Part shown: positions 38,901 through 53,000 of the stretch, piece after piece
Layout of the letters: the number at the start of each line of letters is the position of its first letter
Numbering within the stretch: the stretch's first letter is position 1
From: Scatophagus argus
Lineage: Eukaryota > Chordata > Actinopteri > Scatophagidae
Direction: 5' to 3'
Length of the DNA stretch: 64,000 bases
NCBI RefSeq assembly: GCF_020382885.2
Contig: NC_058504.1
Span: forward strand, 23,301,545 to 23,365,544
Position numbers and translations under genes: made by a program
Notes under the pieces: model-generated
What the model was told of the DNA's origin: nothing
What the model saw: the letters and a program-made list of their open reading frames with translations, nothing else
Databases searched by the model: none

Positions 38901-41083
38901 TGTGCAGCAAGTTTGGAAGCAAGCTGATTTTCACAGAAATGAACTGAAAACGATGAAGCTTACAGTTTAACCATGTAAAACCAGCAGTCATGGTTCTTTA
39001 ATGGCGGTGGCGGACAGATGAGAAGATAAAACGCTGTACTAACAAGACTCAGAACTGCAGCACTTCATGCATGTAATAAAACACTGACAGTACCTGTACA
39101 GTTTAAACTACTCACAGCTACATCCTACTGTCAGTACACAACCTGACTACTGACTCCTCACGTCAGTGAGGATTAACAATTTATGCCACTGACGCATTAG
39201 CACTCGTCCTCAGACCTTTGTTTATTCAAAGCCAAAAACCTTCACCGCGATCTACATTTGGTTTAAGGCTCTGAATAAAAATAGAATCTTTGAATTTCAA
39301 GTTAAACACAGAACTATAACACGTGTTACCTTCTAGCACCAAAATACATCAAACTGTAAATCAGTTAACGTCAATCCTGGATTAAAACTAAATATCACAA
39401 TCAAAGTACAGTGAATAAATACTCTTGTGGCTACTTCAGGAGCTGAGACCTTCAGGTCCCTTGCTTGCTTCAGTGTCCATTACAGGCTGTGTTTCTTTAC
39501 ATTCTGCATCTCTGGGAATGTGGACGAAGTTCAGAAAATTCTCCTCCGTCTTTCAGTCAGAGGCTGTTTGAGTACAAACTGCCAGCTGAGCCTCATCTTT
39601 GAAACGTTCCCTTTAAGGGCAGGGTTTCCAGGTAACAGAGCAAACTGTGATGGAGCGTCTGGACTCTGCCTGGTCGCCCTGACAGGAATAATGACAGAAA
39701 TACTCTGCAGCAAATTCAATTCATTTGAATGCAACTGTGATCTTCTTCCATGTTGTTGACTAATAACAACATTGGTGTTCAAATAGTAAAAAGTAAAAGA
39801 GTAAGTGGCAGGATGGTTTTTGTTAAACCACTCCCTGAACTGGGCATTGGAGTGAGCTGGTATTTGCTCTGTAATGAAGCGTTTTGTAGCTCGTGTCTGG
39901 TCCAGGTTGGCAAGTATTTTAGACAATTAGTGGGAGTAAACATGGATTTTGTGGGGGAAAGGGCCTTTACTAAAAAAACTTTGTCATCCCTTACAAAAAA
40001 GAATCCACAGCAGAGATTTGTCTGTTGTAAAGTTTGGGTTGACTGCTCTCTGATAGGCTGTCTGAGGCTAACTGCTACTGTAACAGACATCAGTATGTTA
40101 GCATTAGCTGGAAATACGGTGTAAGCTGCAGCTCAGTTTGTATTGTAGTCATGAGGAAGACTGTGCTCTAATTAAAAAAAAAACCATCCCCTGCAGCAGG
40201 TCAGCTTATTTGTAGCTCATGTTCGGCAGCTCTAACTTTGTGTTATCGCTTAGCCATATTATGTACTACTTATTACAGTCTCTTTAAAGTTCTAGTTTTC
40301 CTTTCAGCATAAAATGCATCATCCAAGAATCTGAACTCGAACGTTGTCTGAAACCAGCATGACTTAAGGATTACACACAAGAGAGGAAGAGGGCCAGTTC
40401 AGTGTGAATCAGAAAAGACAAAATGTGGTCACAGCTTAGAGAAAGGCCCCTCAGCCTCGTCAGGAGGGATTCAGTACTCAGTTTCTTCATATTCTCCACT
40501 GACGGTTTGGCACACTGAGGTCAGAATCTATAGCTGCACGTTATCTTTCACAACCAAAGCTAAGACAACATATGACACCGAGGCTACGGCTACTTACTGT
40601 ACAAATACAGTCACATGTGAGAAACAGAAATTTAACAACTTATGTTAAATACTTTTATAGATTTTTTTTTTTTTGTTCAACTCCCAAGCTCATCCATACT
40701 GAGCAACTGTAAACAGTTAGCAACTTGCTAATCTATTCATAAATCCTGTTAGGAGCCTATTAGTCATTTGTTACTCTTGCTTTTTAAGTTAAAGAAAACC
40801 CATCTATTTTAGTTAATGAATTTTGACTGTGGTTATTGTGAATTCTATGTTTGGTCAGCAGGATGGAGATGTGATCCCAGTTAGGCCAAACTCAAAGTAA
40901 TTCAGGATGTCCTCCCGTGATGTGCAGGCTGTGGAAGTCAAACCTTCTTCCTTCTCCGAGTTGATCTGCGGCCCATTGGCGATGCTACAAAGCTACATGG
41001 GTGAAATCACAGCTGGCTGCTGGCACCAAGAGGTGCAGCAGGAAGCAGGTAAAAGGGTGGACGCTGATTTTCAGCTTGCTCAG
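35901..41083. other. Intergenic interval and dgkq 3' UTR; no gene recognised
   Basis: AT-rich between the nfkb1 5' end and the dgkq stop. Part of it must be dgkq 3' UTR, but no single AATAAA stands out on the minus strand (TTTATT at 38,012 and 39,218 are possible). Open frames near 39,427-40,124 show no known domain. A SINE-like fragment is at 38,650-38,757. Confidence 0.5.
38650..38757 (+). repeat. Teleost SINE-like repeat, partial copy E
   Basis: Only the 3' part remains: CCAGTGCAGGGTGTACC, GTTGGGATAGGCTCC and AGAAAATGGATGGATGG. Confidence 0.7.
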
Positions 41084-44000
41084 TCAGTGTCCACCGTCTC
41101 TGGAGGATGGACTCTCAGAGCGTCCATCCTTCACACCAGCTGATGACTTCTTCTGCTTCTGTTTGGACTTCCTCAGCATCCGGACCTGCAGGCAAACAAC
41201 ATGCCGACCGGTTGAATACAGATCATCTACAGACTATAACAAACCAAAGGTAAATCACTTCAGTATGTGGTGGGACAGAAAGACAGATACTAATGATAAA
41301 AACACTGAAACAAAAAGACAAACTACAGGTGCCCCACAGGAACAAGCAGTGTGCACCTTTGGTCCAGCAGCAGAGATGATGATGTGCCCAGGTGGTTGGA
41401 TCCACGGTTCTCCGTCTACATGGACAGGTATGGGTTTGCTCACCATCAGCCTGATGTAGTTCCCTTGAGCAATACGAATCCCGGACCGCATACCACTTTG
41501 CACCTGGCCCTATACACACACACGCGATATTTTGTAATTCAGCTCTAGGTTCAGAGGTTTCAACCTGTGTGTGTGTGTGTGTGTGTGTTGTGGATTATCT
41601 CACCATGTGGACAACCCCGGTCACCCCAACCACCTCCAGCAGGCCGTCATCGATGCTGGGTTTCCCATAGCGACTGTCGACCTCTGACCCCCAGAGATCA
41701 GCTCCAGAACCCCAACTAGACACACACACACACACACACACAGGGGAAGGTAAGTGTGAGGTCACAATGATGTTTGTCCCTCTGTGACACCTGTGTGTGT
41801 GATGTGTGTGTTACCTGGGTATGTTGAGGAAGATCAGTCCCTCTATATTGGGTAATGGGACGTCCTGGGCATCCACCTGAAGCTGCAGCTCTTTGTGGAG
41901 ACTCCTGGTGTAGCTGATCTTTTGCAGACCGACCTTCACGTACACTCCTTTGTTATGGAACCTGTGCAGGAGGACAAGAAGTGGGACGAGCAGACGGTGA
42001 ACGAAGTCTTTATGACTTAGCTCAGTCAGAAGGAAGTGAAGTGAGCTTAAGTTTACCTGCTGGTGAATTTATCCGGTTCGTCTGCTCGGGCTTGGTGGAA
42101 GTCGAGGCTCAGCTCCGCATCGATGCCAAGACCAAAGTAGTTGTTCATCTGCACAATCTGAGACAAGGAGAAAGATAGAAATCTGTTACAGTAACAAAAA
42201 AGAAAATGTGACGTGTGAAGAGACTATACAGTAAAGTGCAGTGATTATATAATCAGTATTAAGGTAACAAACTTGGAGTAGATTCTGGGCCATTGGAAAA
42301 GCACTACAGCTGAGAATTAAAAACGAACTAGTATGTCAAAACTTGATGTTTTTTCATAGATGTTTCAGCGGCTCTAATATTTCAGCTTCAAGATCCAAAC
42401 TGAATTAAAGATTAAAGCTCTTCAAGTTATTTTTGGTTTTTTTGTAAAACATTTCATCAGCCACATGCAGAGCTTCAGTGAAGATCCAGAATTGAGGGAC
42501 TGATTTATGAAAACCTAACAAGGTAATAAATAGTCCTGACTGTCCTACAGCACCTGAACCAGACCTTGGGTGGCTCAAGGAAGCCATTGTCCTTTCCATC
42601 TTCAGAGATGTCCTGGGCGTCCAACAGGATGGTCCATCGGTCCATCAGGACCTCGTCTGCCTCGTCAACAGAGACCAAGATGTGGTGGGGGTCCTCGCCG
42701 CTGTAACCTGCTCCCCAGCGGAGGACTCGAGCCAAGTCATTACCTGACAAGACAGGATACACTTCAGTACTCGTTACTGCCTCAACAGATAGTTCTTCAT
42801 GTCCGATTCTACAGGACTGAGTCATAGCAGGTCTTCATGAAGATTAAATCAAACTAATGATTTACTAAACTTAAAAAAAGTGTCTCAACTAGTTAGGACT
42901 TCTGTTGCTAGGAAACATCTCTAATGTTGTCCAGCCAAAAGTGGTCAGCTGTGAAGTCACTGCATCACAAGCTAAAATAACTTCCAAAAATCAGTTTTAG
43001 AAGCTAAAGGATGAATCCTCGTAAATGTAGGCACTCAGAACTCAGCACGTAGAACTCAGTTTCAGAGTTGACATTATTCATAAAACTAAAATATAAAAAT
43101 AAAGAAATTTCACGTTAGTATGTGAGGCTAACTTTGAACTGATCAAATTAACTATGCACTCACAGAACTATGCACTATTCCTTCATTTGCACAATTCTGC
43201 AATACTGCTGTAAATATTGTTGCCAGCTGGTCCCTGTTCACCGGTTATATCTTGTTATTCTGGTTGTTTTTACATTTATATAGTGTTGTTTTTATATTTA
43301 TAGCATTAGTATTTGTTGGTTATTGGGCTTATAACGGGACCAGGGAAACTAATTCCGTTCCACCTCATGTTTCTACATGTGTGAAATGACAATAAAGCTC
43401 CTTGAATCCTTGAATCCTTAAAATGCAGCAGCGATTTGTCTAACCTGTTCCCAGTGGCACGATGCCGATGGGCGGCTCTCGACAGACCATTTTGTGCCGG
43501 ATAGCCTCCAGGACTCCCAGCACCCAGCCCACTGTCCCATCGCCCCCACAGACCAACACCCGAAACCTGGGAACCTCGTGGAATGTATGGAGGCTGGAGC
43601 AGAGGGGAGGAACGGAGAACAGGCTGTCAGCGACCAAAGGCCTCTTGTTGTTACTGCCTCAGCAGCAGCCAAGATAAAAATGTGAGCAGTCTGTTTACGT
43701 GCATCAAAATACGTTCGACAGTAATGTGATTTCTGGAACGTCTCGTGTAGATAAACCTGTTTTATAAGACACCAAATGTCCCGGCTTTATTTCTCCTAGA
43801 AGAATTTCTTGGATAAGTGCATGTTACTTGATATAGAACCACATGTAGAGATGCACTCTCCCTTTCAACATAAATAAATCAACCAGCCATGCTGACTTCA
43901 GTGTCAGTGATTTCCTGTATAACCTGATTTCTTTGTCTTTTCTATTTGTTTTGGTGTGTCCATGTAAACGGACTCCTGCTGTCCTGAACATTTAAAGGAA

Positions 44001-47000
44001 CAGAACATTTCATGAAAACTACCTTTTTTGTAAATGAAATTTTAGATTGATGACTTTTTGGAAATGAGTTTCAGGTCTGTTCAGGTTGATTTTCAGAGAG
44101 AAATCAACTGAAACAACCCTAACAAAAAGTAAATCTGATTTCTAAAATGTAGAAAATCACAAATGATCCCTTACAAGTGCCGGGATTAACCAAAAGTAAA
44201 AATCCCCCATCACCCCTGTAATCTGGACTGAGATATTCTTCATCCACAGTCCTCATTTACCTCCTTATTGGACAACAGTAAAACTTCAAGTCTCACCCAG
44301 CCAACGGTCCGCCGTTGGAAATGTCAAAGACCTGATGAGGGTTCAGAAGTTTCCTGAAGCTGTAGAGAAGCTCTCTGCCTTTCAGGCCGCCGCTCTTTGG
44401 GTTGACAAACACTAGCAGAGGACAGACGTCTTCTCCCAGCTTGTCGTTCTGAGGGACGACAAGAACAGTCACTGAACAGAACTACAAGTTCACAGTCAGA
44501 GTGTTTGTCATGGCGGCCTGATGACACACAGCTCTTATCTGCAGACTCCACAGGAGTTACCTCAATCTTTGGGATGATGAGTGAAGTGAGTGTCTTGTTG
44601 TTGACGGTTGTGTCTTTAGCCAGCATGTAGATCCTCTCTGCTTCAGAGAAACACGAGATCTGCAACACCAGCGCACCTGAGCACACATGCATTTGGATGG
44701 TGTTATTTGGTTTCTCTGGGCTGCATTCGGTTACAGTTACAGTTCATTTTCAGTTCACAATGTCCCTGATGTCATAAGAAAGGTGGTTTCCATGACAACC
44801 GTCTCACCTTGACTGGCATAAATGTGGCTGATGGTGACCAGGTGACCTGCAGAGACAGAGAGGGAGAGTGATACCTGTAGTGAGCTGACCTTAGGAAGAA
44901 GAAGAAGATGAAGATGATGATGATGAAGAAGAAGAAATAGAAATAGACAGGACAGTAATCTGAAAATTTACTACAGCACGTAAAGTGCGTAAGGACTTTT
45001 TAGTGAATGCTCAGGTAGATTTGGCTCAGACTCACTCTTGATGATCAGGTGTTCCTGGATCAGCTGGGCGTACACCTCTTTAGTCAGCAGGGGGGGCAGT
45101 CCCCCAATCAGCAGGCTGACCTGCACTGACCGGTTCCTGTTCTCCACGATGTAAAACCGAGTCTGGTTCATCTGACGCAGAGACACCTGGGAAAACCAAA
45201 CTCATCATCATTTCAGCAGTACAGTTTGAAGGCTGAAATTGAATGCAATAAAAAAAAAAAACCCAAAAACTTCATCACAAAAAAAGAGAGAACTATGTGC
45301 AGCCTGTCGTGCTGCTGCAGCAGTTTTATCGCCTCCTACCTTCCTGATCTCCTGCAGCTTGTCCAGAATGTTCTCCTGAGGAGTCAGCGTCTGTCTTTGT
45401 ACTGGTGGAGAAACATATGGAGGTCACAACCTTCTGTTCATCAGTTCAAACTTCACTTCGTGCTAACGTCAATGTTTATCATTGCTAAATGAAAACACTG
45501 ACCATATGGATGGACGACATGAAAGCCCCCAAAAGTGAAGCCCATCTATCTGCATGGCCCTCCCCTTCCCCCTCCATGTCAGCAGATGGGACATGGGTCA
45601 AATACACATAAAATAAATTTTCCCAAAGGTGGTTTCTGTTGTTTTAGTTAGTCCTTATCACGTTGATGTTTGTTCAAGCGTTCATTTTTCTGATCAGTGT
45701 GACAGCTGAGCATTGCTCCTGGCTCAGACAAGTGTTTGGGTGGGAACTCGAATCACTACTGCACAGACTTTGGCTCCAAATTACATCACCAAGGCAGATG
45801 GCAGCACTGGCATACGGGATATTTTGGCTTCACTTTTGTACAGTGTGTTGAACATCTTTATATACGTCACTGGTCCCGACATTCTGTTCAGAGAGTAAAT
45901 GATGTGTTCTCCCACAGAGCTTCAACACTCGACAGTGACTTCAGGTTATAATAACTTGTTTTCACCTTGCTTGCTGCTCATGCAGACCTCCAGCAGGCTG
46001 AAACTGGAGGAGTCTTCGTCCTGAAACAACACACATTCATCACCATGAGCTCTGACAGAAACCAAAGATTCATTCATCCTCAGACACAGCAGCTTTATCT
46101 CACAGAGGTTTAAATTACAGTGCATTGACTCAGCAGTTCTTTCTGTCCAAAGAAAACACACACACACACACATTTTAGACAGAGCTAAAATAAAAAAAAC
46201 TTAAAATGCTTGATAATAAATGATTATCGTTATACATATGATTTTATATATATGTACATGATTACACATCCATCCATCCATTTTCTATACCGCTTATCCG
46301 TCAGGGTTGCGGGGGAGCTGGAGCCTATCCCAGCTGACTACGGGCGAGAGGCGGGGTTCACCCTGGACTGGTCGCCAGCCAATCGCAGGGCCAACACACA
46401 AAGACAAACAACCACACACTCTCACACACACACCAAGGGGCAATTTAGAGTAGCCAGTTAACCTAATGTGCATGTTTTTGGTATTGTGGAAGGAAACTGG
46501 AGAACCCGGAGAAAACCCACACAGGCACAGGGAGAACATGCAAACTCCATGATTACACATATAATCGCCTAATTCTGTCCACAGGTAATAAAATCCAGTA
46601 ACCAGAAAGTTACTTGTTGTCTCTCGTTGGTTTGCTGTTGGCTTTCTGCACTGACTAAACCAAACGTTAGTCTGAGCTGTAAATCTCAGGTGGTTGATGT
46701 ACCTGTCTGTGGAACTGACTGAGGACCTCAGTGAGGACTGAAGCCACCGTGCTGCTCTTAGAGACAGAGACAGAGACAAAAGCTGCACCCGACCTAAAAC
46801 AAACAGCAGACGGGTTCATTAACAAACTTGAAAAATACCACCGCATTTGAGCAAAATGACATTGTCATTAAACCCCCAAATCCATACGGAGTCCGTCTCA
46901 CCTGGGCCAGCCTGCGTACACCTTGATGACATCAACATCTCGAGGTTTGGCCCTCAGCAGCCAGGCGTCCCCTCCGTCCTTCAGAGAGCTCCTGTTGTCT

Positions 47001-50000
47001 GGACTGCCGTTACGGTTCAAGATGTCGTCGCCATGAAGACGCTGCATGCCACCAATCTCGTGCAGCTCGTAGTCCTGAGGTTCATCAGGGAGGTAGAACG
47101 CCCTCAGCACCGCCTCCTGCGGGACAGCAAGGGTACTGCAGCTTTAGGAAAGACTGAGCAGCAGTGGGACAGGTGAGATCATGATGACAATAATCCCAGG
47201 TGGCACAAGAGGCAGCAGTCACTCAAACAGCTCTGGTAGTACTCCACTTTTAGTAACAGTGAGAGTGAGTCAGCAATGGTGGTAAAAGTAGAAGGAATTG
47301 TGTTCAGAACGGAGGATACAATGAAATCTGAAATGTACTGTATATGTCAACATGGCCAATAATGAATTAGAATGAAATGGATCATAATAATACCAGTATG
47401 TTAATGCACCAACCCTTCTGGGGAAACATTTAGTTTCCTATCAGATAAGACTAATAATAACAGTAGTAATAACAGTAGTAGTGGTAGCAATAGTTTTAGG
47501 GAAGGGGCCCAGCTCTCACCACCACTTCCTCATTCTTCGTGGCTCGAAGGACGGAGACCAATCGAAAGCAGTCACGCTTCACTGCATCATCGCCGTCAAA
47601 CACTTTAAGAAACTGTTTCCCTGTGGGTCACAACACACAACACATGCACACACGCGCGCACACACACACACACACGCACAGTCAGATTGTAATCTAACTT
47701 TTTCTTAGATTCTTGAGAACAGTGTGAAATCTTGAAATCAAGACTCCTTGTCTTCTGTTCTATATGTCTATTGCATCATTTTTTAATTCAGCCCGACAAA
47801 TTTGATGTCTCTGGGAATGTTGGGACAGATGAACTGACCTGACTCTGAAGCAGCCAACTGACCGTCTTTAGACACAGCAGCAGATGGATCAGCATCATCT
47901 GGGTTATCTGATGAAAACATGAAGTGAAACAGTCAGTGTCTGAAAACACGAGTGCTTATTTTATGTGACCCATCACACATGGAACTATGTTCCACAAAAG
48001 AAAAAGAAATCTAGTTCACAAAAGGAACATCTGACGTACTAAAAATAATGTTTTTAGTCTGAAGTTTTCTGTTTTAGTTTCATTTGCTAAATTCACGTGC
48101 ACCACGTAAAGCCCCTCACAACGACTTATTTCTGACAGTCTAATATTTTTCCATTCTTAGAAAGGGTCAGTTCACCAAAACCACAATATTTTCCCCACCT
48201 ACTTCAGGCAGAATCTCACTGTGCAGTTCTGTTTGATTAACTTGTGCGTGAGATCTTTTCTTCCTTTAAACTTAAGCAGAACCATGTTCTCTGCAGGTCG
48301 AGCTGCCATTATTTACGTCAGTTTTGTGAAAAACCTTGTTTTTAGTTTCACACTCAGACAAGCAGAGCAAAACTGTCAGGAAATGAGCCGAGTGTTAGTG
48401 GTTCACATGCAGTTTGGCGTCAACAGCATCACAAAGGATGTGGTTTCTGTGCGTGCGTGTACCCAGGTCATGGCTGCAGCTCTCTGTGATGCGGTAGCAT
48501 TGCATCTTGCTGAAGTTTCTGGCATCGAGGCGGACGCAGGCTGGATGCAGCAGCATGCAACGCAGACGTCCCAGAGTGCACTCTGGTGGCACGCTGAGGT
48601 AACACGCTGCATGAATCTGCACAGACGACAGACAAGATGAGAAATGTTCGGCGACACACACAGGACAGAGCTGATCGATCATCAGTGATTCAGAGATTCA
48701 TCTGGGTGTGTTAGGTGGCCTTAATATAGCTTTTCTTCATGCGTTTTTGTTTGTTACGTTCAGGTCTATCCCCCAACAGGAAATAATCAAATTAAATAAA
48801 AAAGTCTGGCCAACAGCCAGTGTGCAACTGACTGCTGCTGGTTCAATTTATTACTCTGCGCAAACACTAAAAACTGATTCAGATGAGCTGACCAACAGTT
48901 TTATCATCTCCAGTCATCTCACAACGAGACAACAATGTGCAACTTTGACAGTGCGGAGACGCGTCCCCACATCCTCAGTGACTCATTTGTTCTGAATTCT
49001 TAAACAGCAATTAGCAAGTGATCAAACCAGGAGGACAAAGTGAAGTTCAGCGAGGCCTGGATCCCGACAGTCCATCCATGACTGTGAGTAAGTCGACATA
49101 TAACCATAGCAGGACTGGGTGATGTGGTACTTACTGTGATGCCGCACCACTCGCACCTCATCCCCGCCAGGGCATCAGAAGAGCCGCACGACCGCCGACA
49201 AACCTCGCATCTCGCCCCTGACGCCAGATTACCCTCCCTCCAGTGGTGGTGAAATGTATCCTGTACCGAAAGTAGATCCAGTTTACTTTATATTAAAAAA
49301 GGCAAGTTAGAGTGCTCTTCCTGTTCACCCCTCTTATTGAAAAATAAGGATTAATCCACCACTAAAAATAGTCCCTAACAAATGCACTACTTTTCCTGCT
49401 TCTTTCATTGGAAAAACTACAGTGAGCAGCTGTTTTAAGAAATTACCTAACCTTTTTAAACATGAAAGTGTATTTTTGCGAGGTGTTTCGAAGGATTTAC
49501 GTGTTCAGCAGGAACCGACAGGCTTGTAGCTCAGAGAAACAGACAGAAAGTGTGAGAGGACATATTGAAAGACACACCAACACAAAAAAACCATGTTCTG
49601 ACTGAATGTATTGACTGGATCTGGATGACTGCTTCCTGTCAACACTCTGGCACAACTGGTTTCTCTCCACAGTCAATGAGCTGAGAACCAGTCTGACCCA
49701 GTTGGTCATGTTTCTGCTGCTGCTTTCCTGTCAGCTGACCAATCAAACAGTCCACATTGACACACACACACACACACACCCCTTTTAATTAAGTGAATGT
49801 CTCACTGGAAATCTGTGTATGAGGTGTGTATGACAGCAGCAGGTGTGAGGTGATCAATCAGACTCAACTCTGATCAATAACACCCAGTCTCAGTCAGACA
49901 CACACACACACTTTCCTTATAAGCTGCAACCGTTCAGTCAGGGTTATGGTTTTACTATAGAATATTTATGCATATGCACATGAAGTCCTTTTGCAGCAGA

Positions 50001-53000
50001 TTTGTGATTTTGGGCAACAAAAATGAAACGAACTTCAGATCAGATCACCACCATTACAAGAACCCAGTGATGGGATCAGAGGTCAAAGGTCATCACTGTG
50101 CAGACTGATCCAGAGATACTGGGAAACTGAGTGGGGTGAGGGGCACCTCAACAGATCGTTATGTGACCACATGTGAAATATGGTCTGAATAGTGGACAGA
50201 AAACATTATGATGTCACAGTGAAGCTGACCTTTGATCTTTTCAACATAAAAATGTCATCAACATTTGTGTGAAATTTTGTCTCTATTAGTGTATGAATTC
50301 TTTGTTTTTTGGTGCCAGTTTTTACTAGCGAATTTCGAGGTAGTGAGGTGATACTGACCTCCTCCAGAGCGACATCCAGGTGAGATCTGCGACAGTCTGC
50401 ACAGCTGAAGGGGGCACAGTCAGCGTGGATATGCAGCTCACACACTGAAACATACACACACACACACACATTACATTGGTGGCATGCAATCCTGGTCATG
50501 TGGGATCACAGCAAGAAGTTTGCAGTCTGTATTTCACTAGTTTAACATTTTAGAAATTTCAGTCTTTAATTACAGACAAAATCTGATGATTTATGTGTGC
50601 ATTACTGATTGACTTATGGACCGATTGATTGGTTTCTCTACCACTTGGTGCTGCTTACAACTTCATTTCTGCAGTGTAACTGTATCTTTGCTCTACTCTA
50701 TTTGCATATGATTTAATTTTACCTACTTTTTACAATTTAGTTTAATTCTATTTTCACTGAATTGATTCTGGCAGTTGTTGCTTCGCGTCAGTGTTTCATT
50801 ACCTGAAATGTGATATATATAAATGAAGCTCCTTCATCTGCACTACGATATCACCATCTTCTCACAATAATAAAAAATGACAGCTTTGAGGGATGACAGC
50901 AGTGTAATTCTATTTTTTGCATAACACTATTACTGCATATTAAGAATCTGAGCCCAGTGATATTTAAATAAAGAGTTGAGGTTCGCAATTTTAGGACCTG
51001 CATATCTCTGAGAAAAATTTTCCGTCGTGCTGTCCAGCTCTAACTGTGCTGCTGCTGAGGCTGCAGGTCACACCCTGTTTTCTTCACACTGTCCCCTCTC
51101 TGTTTCCTGTGAATTATCTCAGAACAGCTGACCTTCAGCACGTCTGAGCTGCAAAGTACAGCAAAGTACAGCAGTACATAACGCAAAAAACATGTAAAGT
51201 GTGAAAAATGACATGCAAAGTGGTGTGATTTACAACATTTGAATATTCCAAGTGGGCAGCAATAAAACTACATACAGAAACCATAACAGTGGGTGCGGCT
51301 CTTCTTTACAGCAGCTACATTGGGCTTCATCTACATGATTTTCAGATTTTTACTGATCACCTTTACAGGATTTCATGGTTGATTTTATGAGTTTGTTAAT
51401 TCAGTAAGTCTCTAATGCAGACATGAATCCTGGTGGAAATGGTGCCAGTCCGAATCTGAAGGCTGACTTACGGACTAAATGAGTTGAAATTGTTTTGTAA
51501 AAAACAACAATGTTTTCTTTACATTTCACTGTGCTGATAAAATCACTTCCACTCCATAAATAAACTTTGTTATTCACTATTTCTACAGGTTTTATCTCTA
51601 TTTACATAAAGTCTCAGGGCATCTGAGTGGGTATGTTCATAGATAATGATGGCTGGAACTCGGTCTCACCTTCGCAACGCAGTGCTGTGTTTCCCTCTGC
51701 TGGTTTCCTGCAGACGCAGCAGAAACGTTTCTTGTGACCCGCCGGACCAAAGCAGTGAGCCACCGGGACCTGAAGGGGACAGCAACAACACTATGTTAAC
51801 ACACCTGAAGCTAACGTTAACCAGAATAGGATACTGTGTGCATCCTGCTGCCATAAATACGTACTGAGGGAAGCTGTAAAGTATGTTGATATGTATATAA
51901 AATGCATGTTCAAAAGGTCAGCCTTAAACATGTGGGGATTTAACCTCTGTTTACTCAATTAGTTCTCCAGCCTCCACAGGATGGAGGAGCAGTGGTGGAA
52001 AGTAACCAGGTATATTCACTCAAGTGCGGTACTTAAGTACAATTTTGAGGTACTTGTACTTAATTATATCAAATTTTTGCTACATTTTACTTCTACTCCA
52101 CTACATCTCAGAGGCAAAGAGATCTTTATTATTTATTATTTTTACAACTAGTTGATTTTACAGCTGTTATTTTACAAAAACAGTTAATTAAACTGATGAA
52201 AGGCCCATCAGAGCCTCACCGTGTCCTCAAGTCTATTAGAGCATACAAATTATTATCTATTCTTTGATTATTCTAGATCGATTTAAGTGCTGTAAGCCGA
52301 CCCTGACATGAACCATTACTAAAGCAACACGTTATATAACACCGAGCTGTGGGTGACAGGGCCAGAGCTCAGTGGCCTCTGAACTAAAAGGGCCTGCAGC
52401 TGGTTTTCACCAAAACATCAGAATATGATGCCAGCATGAAGGATGGATCATGACCCTGAACCCAAAGAAAACCAACTGGATTCATTTCATTTATGGTGGG
52501 ATGTTGATTGCACAAAACAACAAATACCTTAGAAATGCCTCTCATCTGGATGAATTTCTTAGTTGTTTTAGTTATTTGTCAGCTAAAAAAATATTGCTGG
52601 ACATCTGGTGGTTTTTCTAGTTCTTAGTTTTTGGACTTTGGTCTGATTTGGGAACATGTGAAGGACATTTTTTTCCAATTTCCTGATAATTTGCAGAATT
52701 AAGAATAATCGACCACTAAATAATTATTTCCTGTGTCAGGATCTGTGACTCAGCTGAGGAGATCAGAGTTATTGATCACACTTTGTAGAAAAGAAAACTT
52801 TGTTTAGCTTTCACTTAAAGGTCCAGTTATTGTTCAGAATGATATCAGCTGGAAAATCAGATGAGAAACTAACCAGACGAATGATGGATTAATCCACCAA
52901 ATTAAATACCCAACAAAGTGACAGTGACAGCCAAAGCACATGACTTAAACAATGTGGCTGACATTTCAATCCAAAGAACGGGTGAGAAAGAAACATCTTT

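Noticed and set aside
39427..40124. Overlapping open frames of 103-131 codons on both strands
   Set aside because: No family resemblance; similar lengths on both strands suggest chance. Probably dgkq 3' UTR or intergenic DNA.
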